10,391 nucleotides of DNA, taken from assembly GCA_934527255.1 (NCBI GenBank), contig CAKTAM010000065.1, positions 1 to 10,391 on the forward strand, written 5' to 3'. The DNA is from an uncultured Oscillospiraceae bacterium. Lineage in GTDB: Bacteria; Bacillota; Clostridia; Oscillospirales; Ruminococcaceae. The stretch's first letter is position 1, and every line of letters starts with the position of its first letter. Shown piece by piece: positions 5,713-10,391 of the stretch. The notes beneath the pieces were generated by a model. It ran no database searches, had not been told where the DNA came from, and saw only the letters and a list, made by a program, of their open reading frames with translations. A program made the position numbers and the translations under genes.

Positions 5713-6453
5713 TCACTGCCCGGCCTGCTGTGCCGCCAGCCGCTCGGCGCGTTCGCGCTCGGCCTGGCACAGGCGGTGATAATCCGGCCGCAGCTGCCCG
5801 GCCTCGACCACCAGCCCCGCCTGCGCCTGCTGCGCGCCGATGTGTGCGGCGGCGGCCGCCGCCCGGCAGCGGTGATCCTCATCCATACACCAGACCGGCA
5901 GCGTCAGCGCCTGCGGCAGGGCCGCACGGCACAGCGCCGCACCGTCGCCCAGCAGCGTCAGCCCGGCGGCGTTATCTCGCGCCGCCGCCAGCGCCGCCTC
6001 GGCTGCCTTTGCGGCAGGCTCGGCGGTGTCCGGCCGCAGACGGTGCAGCCCGGCGGCATCCCGCAGAAAGGCTGCCGTGTACACCTCGCCGCGGCGGGCA
6101 TCCATGGCCGGAACGATCACCCCCGGGGCATCGCACCCGGCGGCCAGCGCCTCCAGCGTGGAGACCGGCACGCACGGCGTGTTGTTTGCCGCGGCCAGCC
6201 CCTTCACCAGCGCCATGCCGATGCGCAGCCCGGTAAAGCTGCCCGGCCCTGCCGTCACAGCATAAACATCCACCTGCCCCGGCTGCAGGCGGCAGGCGCG
6301 CAGCGCGCCGTCCACCAGCTCCAGCAGGGTCTCGCTGTGCGTCAGCCCGGCCGACAGCCAGCTTTCATATACCAGCAATGACTGCTGCGCCTCCCGGCGC
6401 ACCACAGCGACCCCGGCAGTCTTCGCCGAGGAATCCAGCCCCAGAACGATCAT
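5713..6453 (-). CDS. tsaB: tRNA threonylcarbamoyladenosine biosynthesis protein TsaB
   Basis: A 246-residue ASKHA-fold protein. With TsaD and TsaE it forms the complex that transfers the threonylcarbamoyl group to A37 of ANN-decoding tRNAs. Visible marks are MIVLGLDSSAKTAGVAV (1-17), THSETLLELVDGAL (38-51), AVTAGPGSFTGLRIGMALVKGLA (65-87) and the C-terminal LRPDYHRLCQAERER (221-235), which matches the usual YLR...AER ending. The ATG at 6453 is chosen because GGAGAG (6466-6461) lies 7 bases upstream and the family N-terminus begins here; the frame is open to 6537 without homology. It starts 4 bases after the tsaE stop, so the two are coupled. The rimI and tsaD genes that often follow in Firmicutes are absent: the next gene, rpiB, is 229 bases away. 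Confidence 0.94.
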   Translation of the reverse strand: MIVLGLDSSAKTAGVAVVRREAQQSLLVYESWLSAGLTHSETLLELVDGALRACRLQPGQVDVYAVTAGPGSFTGLRIGMALVKGLAAANNTPCVPVSTLEALAAGCDAPGVIVPAMDARRGEVYTAAFLRDAAGLHRLRPDTAEPAAKAAEAALAAARDNAAGLTLLGDGAALCRAALPQALTLPVWCMDEDHRCRAAAAAAHIGAQQAQAGLVVEAGQLRPDYHRLCQAERERAERLAAQQAGQ

Positions 6454-6457
6454 TGCG

Positions 6458-6877
6458 TCACTCTCCGATCCCCTCCACCGTAATGCGGCGGCTGCCGTCC
6501 GGCAGCGCCTCCAATGCAACAACAACGTCCGGCGCACCGGTCAGCGCCTCCACGTTCTCGCTCCATTCGGCGGCGACGATGGCCCCGGCATCCAGATAAT
6601 CAAAAAAGCCGGTGGTCTCGAGATCCTCCCGCGTCTGCACGCGGTACATGTCAAAATGCGCCAGCGGGCGCGGCCCGCGATAATAGTTGACAATGGAAAA
6701 CGTCGGGCTGGAGACCGGGTCTTCACAGCCCAGCCCCTCGGCCAGGCCGGTGCAGAACGTCGTTTTGCCTACGCCAAGCCCGCCGCGGAACGCCAGATAG
6801 ACCCCGCCGGGCAGCCTTTGCGCCAACTGCCGGGCAAACGCCTGCGTCTGCTGCGGCGAAGTGGTGATGACTGTCAC
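6458..6877 (-). CDS. tsaE: tRNA threonylcarbamoyladenosine biosynthesis ATPase TsaE
   Basis: A 139-residue P-loop ATPase that supports the TsaB-TsaD complex in making t6A in tRNA. The Walker A loop GGLGVGKTT is at residues 32-40. SSPTFSIVNYY (56-66), HFDMYR (74-79) and the AAEWSE segment (102-107) are TsaE signatures. The length is slightly short but normal. The GTG at 6877 is chosen because GGAGGG (6890-6885) precedes it by 7 bases and the family N-terminus fits; the frame is open to 6967 but that part is an unrelated Arg/Gly-rich translation. The tsaB start is 4 bases beyond the stop, and the tsaB ribosome binding site lies at the end of this gene. The promoter at 7017-7045 implies a leader of about 130 bases. 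Confidence 0.94.
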   Translation of the reverse strand: MTVITTSPQQTQAFARQLAQRLPGGVYLAFRGGLGVGKTTFCTGLAEGLGCEDPVSSPTFSIVNYYRGPRPLAHFDMYRVQTREDLETTGFFDYLDAGAIVAAEWSENVEALTGAPDVVVALEALPDGSRRITVEGIGE

Positions 6878-6884
6878 TCTCTCG

Positions 6885-6890
6885 CCCTCC
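6885..6890 (-). promoter_or_regulatory. Ribosome binding site fixing the GTG start of tsaE
   Basis: GGAGGG on the minus strand is 7 bases from the GTG at 6877, the same spacing as at tsaB, rpiB, upp, the DUF378 gene and the SEDS gene. In-frame starts further upstream lack such a motif. Confidence 0.75.
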
Positions 6891-7016
6891 CCTTTGCGGC
6901 AGCCCGTCCCGCGGCGGCCTGCGGCCTTGTGCGGAAAAGCCGCGCGCCGCCCAAAACGGCCTCGCACTGCCCACCCGGCCGACGGATCGCCGCACCGGGC
7001 CCGCTTATTGTCTACC

Positions 7017-7045
7017 AGTATACCACATTTCCCGCCCGGTGAAAA
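7017..7045 (-). promoter_or_regulatory. Promoter of tsaE-tsaB (extended -10)
   Basis: On the minus strand TATACT (7022-7017) is preceded by TG at one base distance, an extended -10 element. TTTTCA (7045-7040, four of six consensus bases) is 17 bases upstream. The -35 overlaps one arm of the inverted repeat at 7037-7078. Confidence 0.7.
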
Positions 7046-7078
7046 GAAAAAACGGCAAATTCCGACAGAATTTCACCG
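7037..7078. repeat. Nested inverted repeats in the divergent tsaE/SEDS control region
   Basis: CGGTGAAA (7037-7044) and TTTCACCG (7071-7078) are exact reverse complements 26 bases apart. Inside, AAATT (7057-7061) and AATTT (7069-7073) form a second pair around 7 bases. The left outer arm covers the -35 of the tsaE promoter, so a regulator could bind here. Alternatively it is a hairpin read on the plus strand; the plus-strand T-run downstream (CTCTTTTTTCC, 7080-7090) makes it faintly terminator-like. No plus-strand gene upstream would need one. Confidence 0.45.
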
Positions 7079-7134
7079 CCTCTTTTTTCCAGCCGCACCC
7101 GTGCGGGCCCCCGTGTGAAATCGCACTGCGGGCC

Positions 7135-7163
7135 TTTGCAAGCAGGGCCAAATGTGGTAAAAT
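7135..7163 (+). promoter_or_regulatory. Promoter of the SEDS (RodA/FtsW-type) gene, extended -10
   Basis: TAAAAT (7158-7163) preceded by TG at 7155-7156 is an extended -10. TTTGCA (7135-7140, four of six) lies 17 bases upstream. Transcription would start near 7170, giving a leader of about 55 bases that can fold a 6-bp hairpin (7181-7186 with 7194-7199) just before the ribosome binding site at 7209-7217. Confidence 0.7.
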
Positions 7164-7224
7164 AGACAGGCAAAACCAACGCGGCCGACCATTGGCCGCC
7201 GCCATGCGAAAGGAGGGCCGCCGT

Positions 7225-8361
7225 ATGGGACGCCTGTACCGCCGCCTGATCCGTGGGACCGACCTGTTCTATTTGTTACTGTGCCTGACCTGTGCTGGGC
7301 TTTCGGTCGCCGTGCTGGCCTCGTGGTGCATGTTCATGCAGAACAACACCGACGGTCAGGTCAACTATAAGGTTGCCATTGTGCAAGCCGCCGCCGCCGG
7401 GCTGGGGCTGGTGTGCGCCGTCATTCTTTCCTATATTGATTATCACCTTATCGCCCGGCTGTGGCCGCTGCACGCCGCCGCCAGCTGGCTGCTGGTAGCC
7501 GCGACCTTTGTGTGGGGCTACAGCCCGCTGGATACCACCAACAAGGCCTGGCTGCGCCTGCCCGCCGGGCTGTCGCTGCAGCCGTCCGAGCTGGCCAAAA
7601 TCAGCTTTATCATCACCTTTGCGCTGCACCTTTCGACGGTAAAGGAGGAGCTGAACCGTCCGCGCTGCCTTTTGCCGGTGCTGGCCCATCTGCTGGCCCC
7701 CGCGCTGATCATTCATCTGCAGGGGGATGACGGCTCCATGCTGGTGTTTGTGGCCGTCGGGCTGTGCATGCTGTTTGCTGCGGGCCTGAACTGGAAGTAC
7801 ATTGTGGGAGGCATGCTGGCCGTCGGCATCGTATCGCCGTTTTTGTGGAGCCGGATGGAAGGCTACCAGCAGGAGCGGGTGATTGCCCTATTTCACCAGG
7901 AGGATCCGGCCTATGCCAAAATTCTGTACCAGCAGATCTGCGGCAAAATTTCCATCGGTGCCGGGCAGATCACCGGGCGCGGCCTGTTTTCCGGCGAGCA
8001 CCACTATGTGCCGCTGGCCTACAACGATTTTTTCTTTTCCTACTTGAGCGAATGCCTTGGCTTTATCGGCAGCATTGGCGTACTGCTGCTGCTGGGCGCC
8101 GTCTGCACGCGCACGCTGCACACCGCCCTGCGCGCGCAGGATGAGCTGGGCAGCTATATCTGCATCGGCATTTTTGGGGTGCTGCTGGCCCAGACCGTCA
8201 TCAACATCGGCATGAATTTGAGCCTGCTTCCGGTCATTGGGGTGACGCTGCCGTTCTTCTCCGGCGGCGGCACCAGCATGGTGATGCTGTTTTTGTGCGT
8301 GGGGCTGGTGCTGAGCGTCTACCGCGTGCACCCGCGCGAGCTGTTTGACCGGCAGGATTGA
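7225..8361 (+). CDS. SEDS family peptidoglycan glycosyltransferase, RodA/FtsW-like
   Basis: A 378-residue polytopic membrane protein with about 10 hydrophobic helices, of the SEDS family that polymerises lipid II into glycan strands together with a class B PBP. Family marks are WLRLPAGLSLQPSELAKISF (109-128), the loop KISIGAGQITGRGLF (241-255), NDFFFSYLSECLGFIG (267-282) carrying the presumed catalytic D268, and NIGMNLSLLPVIGVTLPFFSGGGTS (327-351). The usual QPDLGT and PEQHTDF boxes read QGDDGS (166-171) and PLAYNDF (263-269), so it is divergent. RodA is more likely than FtsW or SpoVE from general similarity, but this is not certain. The ATG at 7225 follows AAAGGAGGG by 7 bases; an in-frame ATG at 7204 lies before that motif. 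It stands alone and is divergent from tsaE. Confidence 0.88.
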   Translation: MGRLYRRLIRGTDLFYLLLCLTCAGLSVAVLASWCMFMQNNTDGQVNYKVAIVQAAAAGLGLVCAVILSYIDYHLIARLWPLHAAASWLLVAATFVWGYSPLDTTNKAWLRLPAGLSLQPSELAKISFIITFALHLSTVKEELNRPRCLLPVLAHLLAPALIIHLQGDDGSMLVFVAVGLCMLFAAGLNWKYIVGGMLAVGIVSPFLWSRMEGYQQERVIALFHQEDPAYAKILYQQICGKISIGAGQITGRGLFSGEHHYVPLAYNDFFFSYLSECLGFIGSIGVLLLLGAVCTRTLHTALRAQDELGSYICIGIFGVLLAQTVINIGMNLSLLPVIGVTLPFFSGGGTSMVMLFLCVGLVLSVYRVHPRELFDRQD

Positions 8362-8398
8362 CCCCTGGCCGACCGTCCCTGTACAGTACCCGCCTGCG

Positions 8399-8422
8399 GC
8401 CCGGCTTTTACGCCGGGCGTTT
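8399..8422 (+). terminator. Possible weak terminator just after the SEDS gene
   Basis: GCCCGGC (8399-8405) pairs perfectly with GCCGGGC (8412-8418) around a TTTTAC loop and is followed by GTTTG. The T-run is short, so termination here would be partial, with the hairpin at 8635-8680 as the main end. Confidence 0.4.
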
Positions 8423-8634
8423 GTCCGTCGGCGCTTTTCCGGCCGCCCGCTTCTCCTGCCTGCCGCAGGGCACAGAATGCTTTCCGGGCTTGAGGCACGG
8501 TGCTCCTGCCCGCGCTGCGCAAGGTCAATGCCCGCTCTGCCGTTTTTTCGTGTTTCCGCCTGCCGATGCCATTTTCGGCAGCAGCCCAGGCCCAAAAGAA
8601 ACCGCCCGCGTTTGCGGCGGCAGCCCGTCACATA

Positions 8635-8680
8635 AAAACCCGGCCGCTGTGGAGAATACTCTCCACGGCGGCCGGGTTTT
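8635..8680. terminator. Very strong bidirectional terminator
   Basis: A 13-bp perfect outer stem (8635-8647 with 8668-8680) continues through a T/G wobble (8648-8667) into a 7-bp inner stem (8649-8655 with 8660-8666) with a 4-base loop. Its edges are AAAA and TTTT, so it can stop transcription from both converging genes. The acyl-CoA ligase stop lies 117 bases to the right and the SEDS stop 274 bases to the left. Confidence 0.92.
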
Positions 8681-8796
8681 CTGTTCGGTTTTTGGAAGAA
8701 ATCCGTTCTTCCCGGGAAATACCGGGCAATTCCACGCGCCCCACAGCGGCAGGCAAGCCCGTAAACGGGCCAAAGCGCACCGCAGGGCAGCGGCAG

Positions 8797-10391
8797 TTAT
8801 TCGCCGGTCGTCTCGGCCGCAGCGGCGGCCTCTTTTTCCTTTGCCGCCAGCTTGGCCTCTTCCTCTTCCTCCAGCACGCGGTAAGCCACCTTGCCCACCA
8901 GCGTTTTGGGCAGCTCGGCGCGGTACTCAAACTCGCGCGGGACGGCGTACTTGGCCATGCTTTCGGCGCAACACTTCTGAATGCTGGCAGTCAGCTCGTC
9001 GCTGGGCTTAACGCCCGGGCGCAGCACCACAAAGGCCTTGACACGCTGCATCTTGTACGGGTCGGGCACGCCGATCACGCAGCTCATCAGCACATCCGGG
9101 TGGGCGTCAATGACGTTTTCCACCTGCGAGGGATACACATTGTAGCCGCTGGTGATGATCATGCGCTTCAGGCGCTGCTTAAAGTAAACAAAGCCCTCCT
9201 CATCCATCGAGCCAAGGTCGCCGGTGTGCAGCCAGACACGGCCGTCCGCATGGGTCTGCAGGGTGTGCGCGTTTTCCTCCTGGCAGTTCAGATAGCCCTT
9301 CATCACGGTGGGGCCGGATAGGCAGATCTCACCCGTCTCCCCGGCGGGCAGCTCGCGCTGGGTGCCGGGCTCGCAGATGATATAGTAGGTATCGGGGAAC
9401 GGAATGCCGATGCTGCCCTTTTTGTAGGTGGAGCGCGGGGTCAGGCAGCTGGCCGTCACGCACTCGGTGGTGCCGTAGCCCTCGCGCACCTGCTCGGTAG
9501 AGCCATGCTCCTTCAGGAACTGATCCACCTTGGCCTTCAGCTCGATCGAAAGGCTGTCGCCGCCCGAGAAAATGCCCTCCAGGCACGACAGGTCGATGCC
9601 GTCCAGATCCTCAATGCGCAGCAGCGCCTCGTACAGGGTGGGCACGCCCGCAATATAGTTGGGATGGTGCTTTTTCAGCAGGCCCGCATAGCTTTTGACG
9701 GTAAACTGCGGCACCAGAATGCACTCGGCGCCGTTGATGAGCACCGTGTGGATGCACACGCCCAGCCCAAAGCCGTGGAAAATGGGCATGATGGCCAGCA
9801 TGACGTGGCCCGGATGCAGGCAGTCGCCTGCCGCTGCCGTCTGCATGCCCAGCGCGTTGAAGTTGAGGTTGGTCAGCTGAATGCCTTTTGTCGTGCCGGT
9901 GGTGCCGCCGCTGTACAGAATAACGGCGACCTCGTCGCCCTTGCCCTCGTACAGATACTCGCCGTGATAGTCGCGGCCGCCTGCCAGAAACTCCTTCCAC
10001 CAGATGACCTTCGAAGCGTTCTTCGGCACCTTTTTCACCTTGCGCCCGGCCGTGACGGCATAGCCCAGCTTCATCAGCGGGTTCAGGGCGTCCTTGATGC
10101 TGGTCAGGATCAGATGGTCGATGTGAATATCGTTTTCAATGGCCTTGAACTTGCCGTAGAACTGATCCAGCGTGATGCAGGCCACGCTTTCGCTGACATT
10201 GAGGTAAAATGCGATCTCTTTTTCACCCGACAGCGGATGGATCATGTTGCCGATGGCGCCCATACGGTTGAGCGCGTAAAACATGATGATGGCCTGCGGG
10301 CAGTTGGGCATGCAGACCGTCACGCGGTCTCCGCGGCGGATGCCCAGCGCCTTCAGCGCCTTGGCGCAGTCATGGATCTGCCGCACAAAGG
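8797..10391 (-). CDS. Long-chain acyl-CoA ligase (AMP-forming), N-terminus cut off by the window
   Basis: At least 530 residues of an adenylate-forming enzyme that activates a fatty acid with ATP and joins it to CoA; FadD-like. Counting from the GTG at 10386, motif A3 YSGGTTGTTKG is at 158-168, A5 GYGTTEC at 303-309, A7 WLHTGDL at 385-391 with ribose-binding D390, the A8 hinge RLKRMIITSGYNVYP at 405-419, and the A10 catalytic lysine K499 in PKTLVGKV (493-500). All core motifs are present, so it should be active. The C-terminus ends in an acidic, Ala/Glu/Lys-rich tail (505-529) beyond the domain. The frame continues to the window edge (Phe before the GTG), and family alignment expects roughly 30-50 more N-terminal residues, so the GTG is not the start. 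Substrate chain length cannot be told from sequence. Confidence 0.92.
   Translation of the reverse strand, partial: FVRQIHDCAKALKALGIRRGDRVTVCMPNCPQAIIMFYALNRMGAIGNMIHPLSGEKEIAFYLNVSESVACITLDQFYGKFKAIENDIHIDHLILTSIKDALNPLMKLGYAVTAGRKVKKVPKNASKVIWWKEFLAGGRDYHGEYLYEGKGDEVAVILYSGGTTGTTKGIQLTNLNFNALGMQTAAAGDCLHPGHVMLAIMPIFHGFGLGVCIHTVLINGAECILVPQFTVKSYAGLLKKHHPNYIAGVPTLYEALLRIEDLDGIDLSCLEGIFSGGDSLSIELKAKVDQFLKEHGSTEQVREGYGTTECVTASCLTPRSTYKKGSIGIPFPDTYYIICEPGTQRELPAGETGEICLSGPTVMKGYLNCQEENAHTLQTHADGRVWLHTGDLGSMDEEGFVYFKQRLKRMIITSGYNVYPSQVENVIDAHPDVLMSCVIGVPDPYKMQRVKAFVVLRPGVKPSDELTASIQKCCAESMAKYAVPREFEYRAELPKTLVGKVAYRVLEEEEEAKLAAKEKEAAAAAETTGE

Larger units (their letters stand above)
8362..8796. 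other. Geneless region between convergent genes
   Basis: About 435 bases between the stops of the SEDS gene and the acyl-CoA ligase gene. Open frames here are shadows in G+C-rich DNA without ribosome binding sites. It holds a weak hairpin at 8399-8418 (7 bp, loop TTTTAC, followed by GTTTG) 37 bases past the SEDS stop, and the very strong terminator at 8635-8680. Nothing else was recognised. Confidence 0.55.

Noticed and set aside
8500..9321. Long plus-strand open frame opposite the end of the acyl-CoA ligase
   Set aside because: It crosses the strong terminator at 8635-8680 and is antisense to a protein with full adenylation motifs.
10384..10386. GTG as the true start of the acyl-CoA ligase
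   Set aside because: The frame stays open to the window edge and the family has further N-terminal residues, so the gene continues outside the window.

Overview
The window looks like chromosomal DNA from a high-G+C member of the Firmicutes, probably class Clostridia near Oscillospiraceae/Ruminococcaceae (an inference). The support is the set of housekeeping families (IspE, RpiB, Upp, TsaE/TsaB, a SEDS glycosyltransferase, a DUF378 protein), strong AGGAGG-type ribosome binding sites (often exactly 7 bases before the start), GTG starts, and bidirectional A-tract/T-tract terminators. No rRNA, tRNA, CRISPR array or insertion sequence was seen.

Left part (1-1761): a visibly AT-richer island with its own extended -10 promoter, a BglII/BstYI-like type II restriction endonuclease and an MT-A70 family adenine methyltransferase joined by an ATGA overlap, and a strong terminator. 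This is a compact restriction-modification cassette, probably acquired horizontally. It is followed by about 720 bases (1762-2480) with no credible gene but several perfect hairpins.

Middle part (2481-5483): ispE (isoprenoid precursor synthesis) on the minus strand, with an unusually structured upstream region; a small DUF378 membrane protein on the plus strand; then a minus-strand cluster rpiB - upp - two-helix membrane protein, which meets the DUF378 gene at a shared 14-bp-stem terminator. RpiB supplies and interconverts pentose phosphates and Upp uses PRPP to salvage uracil, so the pair makes metabolic sense.

Right part (5713-10391): tsaE-tsaB (tRNA threonylcarbamoyladenosine synthesis) runs on the minus strand from a promoter at about 7017-7045. 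A divergent FtsW/RodA-type gene runs on the plus strand from a promoter at about 7135-7163. The latter converges on a long-chain acyl-CoA ligase gene (minus strand, N-terminus cut off by the window edge) across a very strong bidirectional terminator at 8635-8680.

Most of the window is ordinary housekeeping DNA. The parts most worth a second look are the pairing of a BglII-like nuclease with an MT-A70 methylase, the hairpin-dense geneless stretch after it, the repeat- and hairpin-bearing region upstream of ispE, and the divergent tsaE/rodA control region.
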